Positions 10,601-18,835 of a DNA stretch of 64,000 nt are shown piece after piece. The DNA comes from Pseudobacteriovorax sp. (GTDB taxonomy: Bacteria > Bdellovibrionota_B > Oligoflexia > Oligoflexales > Oligoflexaceae). The DNA lies in contig JABSRP010000010.1 in assembly GCA_013215145.1 (NCBI GenBank), positions 186,001 to 250,000 on the forward strand, given 5' to 3'. A program made the translations under genes and the position numbers. The notes beneath the pieces were generated by a model. The model was not told where the DNA came from and did not search any database. It saw only the letters and a list, made by a program, of their open reading frames with translations. Within the stretch, counting starts at the first letter, position 1, and each line of letters opens with the position of its first letter.

Positions 10601-12172
10601 TGTGACCTGAGCAAACAGCTGTTTAAAGTAATTAAATAAAAGAGGAGACTTGCGCGATAATATGGCTAAGGGAGTGTCGTTACCCATGGAACCAATCGGC
10701 TCGCTCCCCGCATTACACATGGGCGCTACCAGTAACTCAATATCTTCTTTTGTGTATGCATGAAGGTTAATTTTTGTTTTTATTTCGCCCTCGTCGATAA
10801 TATGCTCAACCTGTCGTGGAATAGGTATCTCTGCTAAATGAGTCATACCTTTCTTAAGCCAACGATCAAACGGTAACTCTTTAGCGAGATCTTCTTTTAT
10901 TTGTTTGTCGTTTAGTATCCTTTTCTGCTCAAAATCGACAATAAAAAATCGCCCCGGTTGTAGCCGTCCTTTTTCGATGATTTGATTATTCGGGATAGCA
11001 AGCAGGCCCGCTTCAGAACCCATAATCACAGTTTGATCTTCTGTCACAAGATATCGGCCGGGCCGCAATCCATTTCGATCGAGACAAGCTCCAATTTTAT
11101 CGCCAGTAGCAAAGCCGACAAAAGCAGGTCCGTCCCAAGGCTCACTCAAGCAAGAACTGTATCGGTAGTAATCTGTAACAGATTTCGAAAGTTGATCATT
11201 ATTCTCCCAAGGCTCGGGAATCAACATAGTTAAGGCCTGTTCGATACTTCGTCCCTTCACTAGTAAAAACTCCAGCATATTATCGAGACAAGAGGAATCA
11301 CTGGTAAAGGGCGTTGTAATTGGTCCGATCTCTTCCATAGAAGGTATATGTCCGGCCTCTTGCATTTCTACTTGCATGGCATTCACGCTACTGAGATTAC
11401 CGCGAAGGGTATTAATCTCTCCGTTGTGGCCAATAATCCTGAATGGCTGTGCCAATGGCCATGAAGGCAGTGTATTGGTACTAAACCTTTGGTGGACAAG
11501 AGCGAAGTGTGATTCGAAACGAGCGTCGGAAAGATCTTTATAGTAGACACTCAACTTATCGGAAAGAATCAAGCCTTTATAGATTACAGTTTCAAAAGAA
11601 AGGCTGGAGAAATATACCTGCTTTTGCGCCTTACCTAAACTTTTACGAAAGTGTACCTCGATAGTTTTGCGAAGGATAAAAAGGTCCCAGCTCCATTGCT
11701 TTCTAGGTTTGTTTGCGGATGGAACTATAATTGCTTGCCAACAATCAGGTTCTGTAGCTGCCGAAACACCACCGAGACAGCTAGGATCCGTTGGCATCTT
11801 TCGCCAATAGGTCACTTCAAAGTCTTTGGCTAGGCATAAGGAAGAGATGGTTTCTTTAGCCTCGTTTTTCAGAGACTCCTCTTTGGGAAGAAAAACCTGG
11901 CCAAGAGCGTAGTATCCATTAGCAGGGAGCCCCGGTACTTCGCTCCTTAATAGTTTATCGGGAATCGCTGTAGTAATCCCTGCTCCATCGCTAGACAAAT
12001 TGTCTCTAGCTCGTCCACCACGATGATCTAAATTCGACAGCATTGTAAGACCGTCGGTTACTATCTTATGTGTTCGGTTACCGACGATTGACGCCACAAA
12101 ACCCACCCCACAGGCATCTCGTTGATATTCCCTTGGATCGGAAAAATCATCTAAGCGGTCTTCAGGTGTCAT
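7604..12172 (-). CDS. gltB: glutamate synthase large (alpha) subunit
   Basis: Releases ammonia from glutamine and adds it to 2-oxoglutarate. Domains in order: class-II glutamine amidotransferase with the nucleophile Cys21 (DACGVGF), so about 20 residues would be cleaved as a propeptide; central domain; FMN/synthase domain with GAKPGEGGQLPG and the cysteine motif CIMMRKCHLNTCPVG for the 3Fe-4S cluster; and the C-terminal GXGXG right-handed beta-helix. Length 1522 aa matches the bacterial enzyme. AAGGAG lies seven bases before the ATG. It forms a bicistron with gltD. A long AT-rich region upstream probably holds its promoter. Confidence 0.97.
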   Translation of the reverse strand: MTPEDRLDDFSDPREYQRDACGVGFVASIVGNRTHKIVTDGLTMLSNLDHRGGRARDNLSSDGAGITTAIPDKLLRSEVPGLPANGYYALGQVFLPKEESLKNEAKETISSLCLAKDFEVTYWRKMPTDPSCLGGVSAATEPDCWQAIIVPSANKPRKQWSWDLFILRKTIEVHFRKSLGKAQKQVYFSSLSFETVIYKGLILSDKLSVYYKDLSDARFESHFALVHQRFSTNTLPSWPLAQPFRIIGHNGEINTLRGNLSSVNAMQVEMQEAGHIPSMEEIGPITTPFTSDSSCLDNMLEFLLVKGRSIEQALTMLIPEPWENNDQLSKSVTDYYRYSSCLSEPWDGPAFVGFATGDKIGACLDRNGLRPGRYLVTEDQTVIMGSEAGLLAIPNNQIIEKGRLQPGRFFIVDFEQKRILNDKQIKEDLAKELPFDRWLKKGMTHLAEIPIPRQVEHIIDEGEIKTKINLHAYTKEDIELLVAPMCNAGSEPIGSMGNDTPLAILSRKSPLLFNYFKQLFAQVTNPPIDAIREKLVTSLRGYLGKKGSPIHDSADNCQAIELRQPILSNFDIARLKNAENYGQKTFTVEMSYNPESESLASALDKLCARAKAAVDESASILILSDKYLANGHIPIPSLLATSTLHHELIQLGLRNKCSIVIESGEPREVHHFCLLMGYGASAVNPYLVFDLLRSEAFSYAFDSQLEFASKQDNYIKAVGNGMLKVMSKMGISTLQSYRGSQIFEAVGLSQELVDRYFCWTPTRMGGLDIDGLEAEHKERIRTFRDRNLLASMGDYYWRVNGEKHLHNPAMITGMQKAARLNSREEFKKFCESVDKGNRENLSLRGLLAFKNSGESVKINDVESVTDILKRFSTGAMSFGSISKEAHESIALAMNQLGGKSNSGEGGENESRFKLESDGSSKRSATKQIASGRFGVTINYLANADELQIKIAQGAKPGEGGQLPGHKVDKAIAAVRHSTPGVTLISPPPHHDIYSIEDLAQLIHDLKSSNPTARVSVKLVSATGVGTIAAGVAKAKADVILISGYEGGTGASPLSSIKHAGLPWELGLAETHNSLVEAGLRSRVVLQTDGQLRTARDIVVATMLGAEEWCIGTGALVVLGCIMMRKCHLNTCPVGIATQNPELRKRFQGQPQHLINYFILLAEEIREILAQLGVSDIKSLVGRKDLLYRLECDHWKSKLLDLSSLTTLPNNPYQEPLLKTNDQDHELQQRLDNRFLLKHLSIPIRQELDFALSCQITNRDRSVGTLVSSTIAKQYGSKGLSKSRICLDFTGAAGQSFMAYGITGLKARVVGEVNDYCGKGLSGAEIVVVPPKGSRFETERSVICGNTTLYGATSGSLFVSGLAGERFAVRNSGATAVVEGVGDHGCEYMTGGEVLVLGSTGRNFAAGMSGGVAYIFDEWGQFSKQINAEMVDLEALVDTSDMRRVKSLIEEHLKKTKSKKAQRILDDWTSYSQRFVRVMPRAYREALGLAPMKQKYQSRSVKSPLIDGLSIEKTLLPQEEVYG

Positions 12173-12738
12173 AAATCAACTCCTTCTTTTCGGGTGAAAG
12201 AAATGTCAGCAGGGTAGTCCTGTCAAAAAGAAACTTTGCGCTCTCTTTGAAGGCAGAAAAAATCCAGGTTTTACTAAAAAGTGAGCCTTGGTTTTAGGCT
12301 AATCCGTAACACTTGGGACTCAAGAAACGGTAGTTGGCTATCGCAAAAGACTTCGAGTGAGTTTTGGTAACCTTTAAAAATAGATCGACATACATAATAT
12401 TGTTAAATAACTACCTTGAGCAAATTATAGCAATTCACATAGATACTACGCAATAGCATAAAACTTATGCTTGCATATAACCTAGTCATAACAACGTCTC
12501 GGTTTATTAAAATTCACCTTTTGAGTGGTGACAGTTTTTTTACTAACAGAAAGGTAGAGTCAACAATTTCAACAATTTCATATACTTAAAAGAATACATA
12601 GTCCGTATGGAGACAGTTTCGTAGGTTCTACTCTATGCGGGTAAAATAGCCATTTATGCAAAAAAAATAAGTAGATTGAAGCGACCCACCTAGTCATAGT
12701 GACTATTTTCTTGAAAATTTACAACAAAATTTTATATT
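12173..12738. other. 566-bp AT-rich intergenic region upstream of gltB
   Basis: No credible gene lies here on either strand. The stretch is rich in A/T. I noted a small hairpin AGCCT...AGGCT near 12282-12300, a tandem repeat of CAACAATTT (around 12561-12580), and the short dyad TAGTCA-TAG-TGACTA near 12691-12707 just after the end of the TauE-like gene. None of these forms a convincing terminator or known riboswitch. The most likely content is the promoter and leader of gltBD and the 3' end of the TauE transcript. Confidence 0.5.
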
Positions 12739-13614
12739 CTAAGCGTCATATTTACGCACACATCTGCAGATACTAGTCGAAATCACAAGGAAAGCTGAGG
12801 CAAAAAGTAAGAATAAAGCGAAATCACTCATATTGAGATAACGCAAAAATGTAGCCAGAGAGGCAACTCCGACCAATCCTGCAAAATACATTTTAAGAGC
12901 GGGGCCACCAACACGACTGGTAAGCAGCGCTCCAACGTACCCACCTGCAACCGATCCGCAGGCCAATAGCAAGGCCGTTTTCCAATCAACAAGGCCCGCG
13001 AGAGCATAACTTACCGTTCCAGTAATACTGGTTAACACCACGATAACGAGGCTTGAAGCGACAGCGCGTGTGGTTTCCAGTTGAAACAAATACAGAAAAA
13101 CCGGCACATAAAAAAAGCCTCCCCCTAGTCCGGACATACCTGATATCACTCCTATACCGATACCTAACAGCGAGGCAAAATATAATGGAATCGGAGGCGC
13201 CCCCTTGCCCATTTCGATTCTAGGCAATTGCGGCTTCGATTGTTTCTCTTTAAATACAATCCCTACAGCAATCAATGCTAGGAAAGCTGAGTATCCGATG
13301 GTTAGGTAGCTATTATCATGACTGAGGCTAGAAACATAAATGAGAGCCACCTTACCTATAATCACACCAGAGATGTTGGCAAGGCCAAACTTCTTTATCA
13401 CAGGCCAGTAGATATGACCTTGTTTCCAGTGCTTGTAGCTCCCAGAGAGACTTGAGCCAATCATTTGAGCTAAGGTAGTGCCAACGGCTAACGGCAGAGG
13501 CATTCCCATCAAATGCAGGATAGGTGTCATCAATACGCCGCCACCAACACCGAGCAAACCGCTTAGCAACCCAACTCCAAAGCCGGTGGCCAGCAAATAC
13601 AGGAGCTCAATCAT
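12739..13614 (-). CDS. TauE/SafE-family membrane permease
   Basis: Multi-pass inner-membrane protein of the TauE/SafE (former DUF81) family, whose members are thought to export sulfite, sulfoacetate or related organosulfur anions. Visible features are two inverted halves, each beginning with a glycine-rich re-entrant motif: GLLSGLLGVGGGVLMTPIL near residue 15 and GVISGMSGLGGGFFYVP near 155. About eight hydrophobic segments span 291 aa, the usual length. It lies 41 bp downstream of the RHH-like gene on the same strand and could share its transcript. The substrate cannot be read from the sequence. Confidence 0.85.
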   Translation of the reverse strand: MIELLYLLATGFGVGLLSGLLGVGGGVLMTPILHLMGMPLPLAVGTTLAQMIGSSLSGSYKHWKQGHIYWPVIKKFGLANISGVIIGKVALIYVSSLSHDNSYLTIGYSAFLALIAVGIVFKEKQSKPQLPRIEMGKGAPPIPLYFASLLGIGIGVISGMSGLGGGFFYVPVFLYLFQLETTRAVASSLVIVVLTSITGTVSYALAGLVDWKTALLLACGSVAGGYVGALLTSRVGGPALKMYFAGLVGVASLATFLRYLNMSDFALFLLFASAFLVISTSICRCVRKYDA

Positions 13615-13655
13615 AAACCATGGGCTCCCGAGTCGGGTTTGTAGACGTAATCAGT

Positions 13656-14006
13656 CTACCCCTCAAGCAACGAAACCAACTTTTCACGCATCTCTGGGTT
13701 TTCAAGGGCTGCCTGTATCTTCCACTCTAACGGTGTTAACTCTTCGAGTTTTTCGCGCCACCAGTCTTCCTCAATGGTTTCCAAGGCCTCACCGACCACA
13801 TCGGAGAGATCATAGTTCTTTAATCCGCGCTGTTTGAGGCCTTCGACCAAAATATTGATCCGACTTTCATCTTCAACCGAAAGAACTAAGCGAACCTTTT
13901 TTGTGGTCGCCTTGCTAGCGCCACTTTTTGACTGAGCCTTGGCAGCTGATTTTGGTTTCTCAGCGTCTTTGGCATCAACATCAACTTCAATCTCTTGCTC
14001 TTCCAC
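13656..14006 (-). CDS. small protein with ribbon-helix-helix-like core
   Basis: I do not recognise a named family. The first 36 residues are low-complexity and charged (Glu/Asp then Lys/Ala/Ser). Residues about 37-80 form a strand (KKVRLVLS), a helix (EDESRINILVEGLKQRG) and a second helix (DLSDVVGEALETI), which resembles a ribbon-helix-helix DNA-binding fold. The C-terminus is an acidic helix with tryptophans. The start is a GTG with AAGGAGA eight bases upstream. A 9-bp inverted repeat lies directly upstream of that site, consistent with autoregulation. The DNA-binding role is inference. Confidence 0.6.
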   Translation of the reverse strand: MEEQEIEVDVDAKDAEKPKSAAKAQSKSGASKATTKKVRLVLSVEDESRINILVEGLKQRGLKNYDLSDVVGEALETIEEDWWREKLEELTPLEWKIQAALENPEMREKLVSLLEG

Positions 14007-14023
14007 GATGTCTGTCTCCTTAA

Positions 14024-14048
14024 TTGTACTTTAAAAAACAAAGTACAA
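14024..14048 (-). promoter_or_regulatory. inverted repeat, candidate operator of the RHH-like gene
   Basis: A perfect 9-bp inverted repeat TTGTACTTT / AAAGTACAA with a 7-base spacer lies immediately upstream of the ribosome site of the gene at 13656-14006. On the minus strand its arms supply TTGTAC and TACAAT, which resemble promoter elements but are only 14 bases apart. A run of T follows neither arm, so it is less likely to be a terminator. Candidate operator or mRNA hairpin. Confidence 0.5.
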
Positions 14049-14114
14049 TATAACGTCTTTTTGAGAATAAAAACCATACAAAATTATGGATTCTGATTTC
14101 TACGCCTGTTGACG

Positions 14115-16127
14115 TTACTTACTAACCACCTTGAAGGTGCGACTGCCTATCAGCTCCTCAGTTCCTGGAGTGAATGACATAACAGTGATGCTGTCGACGC
14201 GACTTCGGTTTAATGGCCAACGCAATGCATGAAAGAACCTATCTTCGTTTTCAGATAATGCATCGAGTTTATGCTTAACACGGTATCCTGCCAAACAACT
14301 TTGTTTGTGTCCAAGACAGATGTACATATCTGCGTAATAAGGTGCAGATGCTGCCAGACTAACATTGCCCTCACTGATATCATAAAGGGCAAGCCTCAGT
14401 GTGGTATCACTGGGAATTTCTATGATCTCGTCATCTTCACAGAACTCCCGGGTCGCCAGACCATGAACAGCAAAAGCTCGATTGATCAGGCAAAAGTTTG
14501 GGCTTGGCGTGGCAGGGTTGTTATCATCGTCATCCACAAGCAGGACCGAATCGTAAGACTCAAGGTAGCTATCAGTAATCAACAGGTGTCGAAAAAATAA
14601 TTCACCTGTTTTGCTGCGCCCCTCTTTAACCCCATACCGAGTTTTCAGACGCTGATACATCTCCCAAAAGGCACCCGCAATAATACCACCCTCTTCGTGA
14701 GGTTGCCCCATATCGGAGGGGTAAGTTTTTTTATTTGAGATATCACGAATACCGTTGCGGTCGCCTGAAACAAACCCCACCCCAATCGAAGGATCGTCAT
14801 GATAAAACGCTGCAACGAAATCTCCTATCCCTTCGGAAAACGCCGCATCCATGACGCCTTTTTTTCGCCCGGTATGATCATCTAGACCATGACCCCACTC
14901 ATGATAAATGACATCGTTGACGCTTGCGATATTTGCACAGCCATTACCCTCTTCAAACAGACTAATAACTGCCTTTGTTGTGGTGTAATAGGCATTGCAA
15001 CTACCTTCGACGTTGACACGCATTTTGATATTGCGGTCTAAAAAAGGGACCTCTAACGGCGAAAGAAACTCTCTCGCAAACTTATTAATGCGATGAACCG
15101 CGGCATAAGCATTCAGAGCCAATCTCGTTGATCCGACTTCTTCGATCTGAATCAGGTCTACGGACTGGGTGAATCTTTTTATTCGGACCGGCTCCTCGGA
15201 AAATCCATCGAAAACCGTGACACGTGGGCTTCTTAGTTCGACAAACTTAGCCGTTTTGCCCTTAGAAAATGTTCCATCCAAACTAGATGTTTCACTTCCA
15301 GACTCGAAGGTGATCTCAGTTAGCGGCAGAAAACTCATATACTGGTTTGTGTCGAAGTAATTTCTCTGATAGACCGATGCAGCAAGCCGACTTCTGCCGT
15401 GAATATGAGCCGAAAAACCTAATCGAGGCTCCCCTGAATCATTATCCAAAAAAATGACATACTCTCCAGTTTGATCCCGATACTCGACTCTAGACGTAGC
15501 AATAAGCTCATTATCGATTTTTAGAAATACTCTCTCTGTTTTGGAAACCTTACGATCAGGCCCCAAAAGGATCGCCACTTCCTCATCTGATAGCAACGGT
15601 AGGTCTACAATCGAATGATCAAAGTCTGTCTGATTTTCGATCGAATGAAGGACCCAACTATCGCCGGTTTTGGCATAATAACAATCAAAAAAACTAGACC
15701 TAACTGGCGAGTCTCCAATACGCCTTTCCAAAGAGATAAAACGGAGAGTTTCGGTAAGATAAATATCTTTCGAAAGGTGCAATTCTTGGGAAAACTCGGC
15801 TGGCAAAAGGCCAGTATCCACACCTAGACCTGCACAACTATCTGCTAGATCGGTTTCGATATTTGGCATTTTACCTGTATCAAATGCGACGAGGGTAACT
15901 TGATCTGAAGCTTCGGGCTTTGTCTTTATTTGAACGATCGCTTCCCGATACTTAGCAATCAACCAAGCACGGTCAGAGCTTTCATCGATGGTAGCTGAGC
16001 TTCCACGACCTTCGAGTATAGTCGAATGGATATCTTCGTCAGTCAAAGGATTCATCTCGTGCCCACAGCTCGTCATCACGATACTGACGACGATGGTCAT
16101 GATTGCTTTAAGTCGGAAATTAATCAT
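14115..16127 (-). CDS. predicted lipoprotein zinc metallopeptidase (gluzincin type)
   Basis: A 670-aa secreted lipoprotein. The N-terminus has a basic start, a hydrophobic core and lipobox VMTSC, predicting lipid anchoring. The zinc motif HEWGH is at residues 409-413, followed by SEGIGD with Glu432; this matches thermolysin-type peptidases, where HEXXH is followed about 20 residues later by NExxSD. The N-terminal 350 residues are beta-rich and unassigned. The ATG at 16127 overlaps the end of the upstream small lipoprotein gene by 8 bp, so the two are probably translationally coupled. TTG codons just upstream are possible starts. The substrate is unknown; the M4/M36-like class is inferred. Confidence 0.78.
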   Translation of the reverse strand: MINFRLKAIMTIVVSIVMTSCGHEMNPLTDEDIHSTILEGRGSSATIDESSDRAWLIAKYREAIVQIKTKPEASDQVTLVAFDTGKMPNIETDLADSCAGLGVDTGLLPAEFSQELHLSKDIYLTETLRFISLERRIGDSPVRSSFFDCYYAKTGDSWVLHSIENQTDFDHSIVDLPLLSDEEVAILLGPDRKVSKTERVFLKIDNELIATSRVEYRDQTGEYVIFLDNDSGEPRLGFSAHIHGRSRLAASVYQRNYFDTNQYMSFLPLTEITFESGSETSSLDGTFSKGKTAKFVELRSPRVTVFDGFSEEPVRIKRFTQSVDLIQIEEVGSTRLALNAYAAVHRINKFAREFLSPLEVPFLDRNIKMRVNVEGSCNAYYTTTKAVISLFEEGNGCANIASVNDVIYHEWGHGLDDHTGRKKGVMDAAFSEGIGDFVAAFYHDDPSIGVGFVSGDRNGIRDISNKKTYPSDMGQPHEEGGIIAGAFWEMYQRLKTRYGVKEGRSKTGELFFRHLLITDSYLESYDSVLLVDDDDNNPATPSPNFCLINRAFAVHGLATREFCEDDEIIEIPSDTTLRLALYDISEGNVSLAASAPYYADMYICLGHKQSCLAGYRVKHKLDALSENEDRFFHALRWPLNRSRVDSITVMSFTPGTEELIGSRTFKVVSK

Positions 16128-16365
16128 ACGCAACAATCTTCAATGTTGCGTTATCGAGAAGTCTTTCACCATCCCAGGAGGCATGTAAGGAATTTGGAAT
16201 TAACAGTGAACCATCGTTAGCCAGACTCCCATCGAAGGAGACACTATTGTCGGCAACCAAATCGTCGCCTCGGTTAAAAAGACGATCGTCTTTCACACCT
16301 TCTTGGCCACAGGAAACGAAGAATACACACAACCCTATGGTTGCTGTCAAACGGAAGCTTTTCAC
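16120..16365 (-). CDS. small lipoprotein (81 aa)
   Basis: GTG start with AGAGGT about six bases upstream. The first 19 residues are a lipoprotein signal (MKSFRLTATIGLCVFFVSC) with lipobox FVSC. The mature part is about 60 residues, rich in Asp and Asn, with no known domain. It ends overlapping the start of the metallopeptidase lipoprotein by 8 bp. The pairing suggests a partner, inhibitor or chaperone for that peptidase, but this is only inferred from position. Confidence 0.65.
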   Translation of the reverse strand: MKSFRLTATIGLCVFFVSCGQEGVKDDRLFNRGDDLVADNSVSFDGSLANDGSLLIPNSLHASWDGERLLDNATLKIVAYD

Positions 16366-16556
16366 GACAAACCTCTATGTTCGCTATTACGCATCAGGTT
16401 ACTCGTCGATCGGTGAGGCAAAGCGTTTAAGAGAAATTTAAATAATGCTATTTTTTCTAATATTTCCAGATGATTGAAAAATTATCTAAATCGATATTTC
16501 CTATTCAGTAAGAGTTCCTACCTACATAAATTATCTATTTTAGCCAAAAACGAGGG

Positions 16557-17147
16557 TTAGTGAACAGCTGGTCGTATCTCTAATTTAGAAAGGATTTCGG
16601 CTTCAGATTCGAGCCAGAATTGATTGCGAGCCTCTACCTCGTCTTCCGGAAAGTAATGTTTGGCAATATTAATGAAGATAGCGTGATGACCAGCTTCTTC
16701 ACGAGCTAGCCTTCGGTAAAACTCGGCCATTTCCAAGTCGTCATGAAACTCACCAATGAGGTAAAATCGTTCGCATCCCCTGGCTTCTACGATTCCAGAA
16801 ACCAATAAACGATCTAAAAAATGCTCCTCTCGGCCATTTCTCACCTTTTTGAGAAGCGCCTTCAGATAAGGATCCTTCTCATCGTGACCCAATTGAAGTC
16901 CACGCCGATTCATAATTCTATAAACTTCGTGGAAGTGTGCTAATTCCTCCTTTGCCAAACAAATCATCGGCTCGACCAAAGCAGGACGATCAGCATATTT
17001 GACGACAAAAGACATAGCTAGAGCAGAAGCCTTGCGTTCACAAGCTGCGTGATCAACTAAAAACTCATCAAATCGAGAAAGAGCACACTGATGCCAGTCA
17101 CTAGATGTCTTCGAGAGAAGCGGTAGGTTTTCCAAAACAAGGGTCAT
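16557..17147 (-). CDS. miaE: tRNA-(ms2io6A)-hydroxylase MiaE
   Basis: Diiron oxygenase that hydroxylates the isopentenyl group of ms2i6A37 in tRNA, using O2. The ferritin-like four-helix bundle is seen through its metal ligands: ERKASA, EELAHFHEV, EARGCERF and EEAGHHAIF. The start is placed at ATG 17147 (196 aa) because GAGG lies five bases upstream; the frame is open to an ATG at 17180 without a good ribosome site. miaE implies that miaA and miaB exist elsewhere. It is divergent from the HDOD gene. Confidence 0.9.
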   Translation of the reverse strand: MTLVLENLPLLSKTSSDWHQCALSRFDEFLVDHAACERKASALAMSFVVKYADRPALVEPMICLAKEELAHFHEVYRIMNRRGLQLGHDEKDPYLKALLKKVRNGREEHFLDRLLVSGIVEARGCERFYLIGEFHDDLEMAEFYRRLAREEAGHHAIFINIAKHYFPEDEVEARNQFWLESEAEILSKLEIRPAVH

Positions 17148-17344
17148 TTTTGGCCTCATGTGTGAAACATCCCGGGACATTACAACAAAATTGACCTAGA
17201 TGCAAATAGCCATGTTGCATTACATCTCACCAGTCAGTCAATTTAAACCAATATATTCAGCGACTTAAGTAGTAAACTGCAATAGCTGCTTACTAATATC
17301 CGAGGGCTGCCGAAAACGGATTGGACGAGAGAACGAAAGGCTAT

Positions 17345-18373
17345 ATGAAAACGAAACCCCTAAAATCATGTAACACTTGTGGACGCGAATTTCACACTCC
17401 CGATGACTTTCTCAAGAACACCTCGCGATGGCGTATTTGTGAAAGGCAAAACCTATGGTTCAATTGCATCTGCCAGTCGACAAATATGATCATCAAAGGA
17501 AAGTACGACTGGTATGATCCTCAGTCAGGGCTTAGTGATCAGGCAAAGTCTGTGTTTAATGTCCTTCCCAATTTGAAGGAACTCCCACACGTTCCTACCT
17601 ACGTGATGGAACTACAAGCATTGACCGAAAAAGAAGGGACCACCTCCAAACAACTCGCATCAGTTGTGAAAAAAGCACCACTACTGGCCTCTAAACTTCT
17701 TATCATCGCCAATCAAATGCGCCAAAATACAGGTAGTAGGATCGACTCGCTCGAGCATGCAATCAGCTATATTGGGTTAACATCCTTCAAAGATATGATA
17801 CTACTTGCTGTCGTTCATACGTGGGAGGTTCCCTGTAAGATTTTCTCTCGTGACAGATTTTGGGATTCGGCATTCACCACAGGTGATCTTTCCGAAATCC
17901 TGGCCAAAAAATTCGCTCCTCATCTTATTCAAGACGCAGCGTACCTCGCAGGCACCCTAGCTAATATTGGAAAGATAACCCAAGCCATGATGGATCCTGG
18001 TCTTGCCGACCGCATTGCTTCTGATTTGGAAAATGTGAAAATCCTTGGCACGTGGACCGAAGGAGAGGGAAGGCATCATGGCTACAGCCATACCATTCTA
18101 GGAGAAATTGCCGCCTCGTTCTGGGGGTTTCCCATCTATGCGATAGAAGCGATAGCCAACCATCATAGCATTCCCCAGTCGATGTTTGACGAAAAGTTTA
18201 CGATGACAGAGATTGTCGCTCTAGCAAATCAGCTCACCCATTGGGTAGAGCTCAACCCACATCGCATCGACGAAACGTTGATGAGCGCACTTCTAGAGCG
18301 CTTCAAAGCCACTCAACCAGAAATGGAACAACTCGTGGCAGACTACCTAAGTCAATCAAAAAAGTCGGCCTAA
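17345..18373 (+). CDS. HDOD-domain protein with N-terminal cysteine cluster
   Basis: A 342-aa signalling protein. Residues about 75-270 form an HDOD domain (LKELPHVPTYVMELQ, HAISYIGLTSFKDMILLA, HTILGEIAASFWGFP, AIANHHS), a catalytically silent relative of HD phosphohydrolases found in bacterial signalling and motility. The N-terminal 45 residues hold Cys residues as CNTCG...C...CIC, suggesting a small zinc-binding knuckle. The ATG at 17345 has AAAGG just upstream; the longer TTG start at 17321 lacks a clear site. No other output domain is present. The role is unknown, possibly protein-protein signalling. Confidence 0.82.
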   Translation: MKTKPLKSCNTCGREFHTPDDFLKNTSRWRICERQNLWFNCICQSTNMIIKGKYDWYDPQSGLSDQAKSVFNVLPNLKELPHVPTYVMELQALTEKEGTTSKQLASVVKKAPLLASKLLIIANQMRQNTGSRIDSLEHAISYIGLTSFKDMILLAVVHTWEVPCKIFSRDRFWDSAFTTGDLSEILAKKFAPHLIQDAAYLAGTLANIGKITQAMMDPGLADRIASDLENVKILGTWTEGEGRHHGYSHTILGEIAASFWGFPIYAIEAIANHHSIPQSMFDEKFTMTEIVALANQLTHWVELNPHRIDETLMSALLERFKATQPEMEQLVADYLSQSKKSA

Positions 18374-18387
18374 AAGCGGAGCTAATG

Positions 18388-18615
18388 TTAGCTAAAGCCC
18401 TTGCGAGCGCCGGCTTGACCTCCAGATCCACCTGAAATAAATCGATCTCCCGCAGTCTTTAGGTTGCGACTTGTTTGCAATAGGTTAAATAGGTCATCAC
18501 AAATCTCATGCAAATCATCGTGGGTCATGACAAACCCAAACTTAGATTCGTTAGCTTTGCTTGTGATGATCTCTTTAATCGCAACCCTTGCCACATTTTC
18601 AAACGTGCTCGCCAT
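18388..18615 (-). CDS. small hypothetical protein with Gly-rich tail
   Basis: A 75-aa protein preceded by AGGAGT five bases before the ATG, which is the main reason for calling it. Residues 1-52 look helical (VARVAIKEIITSK, DDLHEICDDLFNLLQTS). The end is a flexible GGSGGQAGARKGFS tail. No signal peptide is visible. It converges on the HDOD gene with 14 bp between stops. I do not recognise a family. Confidence 0.65.
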   Translation of the reverse strand: MASTFENVARVAIKEIITSKANESKFGFVMTHDDLHEICDDLFNLLQTSRNLKTAGDRFISGGSGGQAGARKGFS

Positions 18616-18718
18616 AATTAACTCCTATAGCCTTTGCAGAAATTATCCCATAAAGGCGGCGGGTAATAATTGACCAGCCTATAAGATTGCATTTTTTCCA
18701 ATTTCGATTTGAGAAATC

Positions 18719-18760
18719 AAATAAAAAACCGATCTAACCTTACAAATAAGGAGATCGGTT
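18719..18760 (-). terminator. intrinsic terminator of the act operon
   Basis: On the minus strand the stem AACCGATCT / AGATCGGTT (18752-18760 with 18727-18735) continues into TAAGG / CCTTA closed by a four-base loop, with a two-base bulge, and runs directly into a T-rich tract (complement of the A6 at 18723-18728). It lies about 75 bp past the actF stop and ends leftward transcription. It also means no oxidase gene follows on this transcript. Confidence 0.85.
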
Positions 18761-18761
18761 C

Positions 18762-18830
18762 ATGCGAATTATACTAAATTTTTTAATTATTCTTGGGACT
18801 TACTTCCTGCTGCAAGGCCCTTTTATATAG
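18762..18830 (+). CDS. candidate 22-aa hydrophobic mini-ORF
   Basis: An ATG with AAGGAG eight bases upstream opens a 22-codon frame beginning MRIILNFLIILGTYFLL and ending in TAG. The product would be one hydrophobic segment. The ribosome site falls inside the 3' arm of the act terminator hairpin, which on the plus strand could sequester it. The frame ends just before the actF stop on the other strand. It may be a real small membrane peptide or chance; conservation is needed to decide. Confidence 0.3.
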   Translation: MRIILNFLIILGTYFLLQGPFI

Positions 18831-18835
18831 AAACC

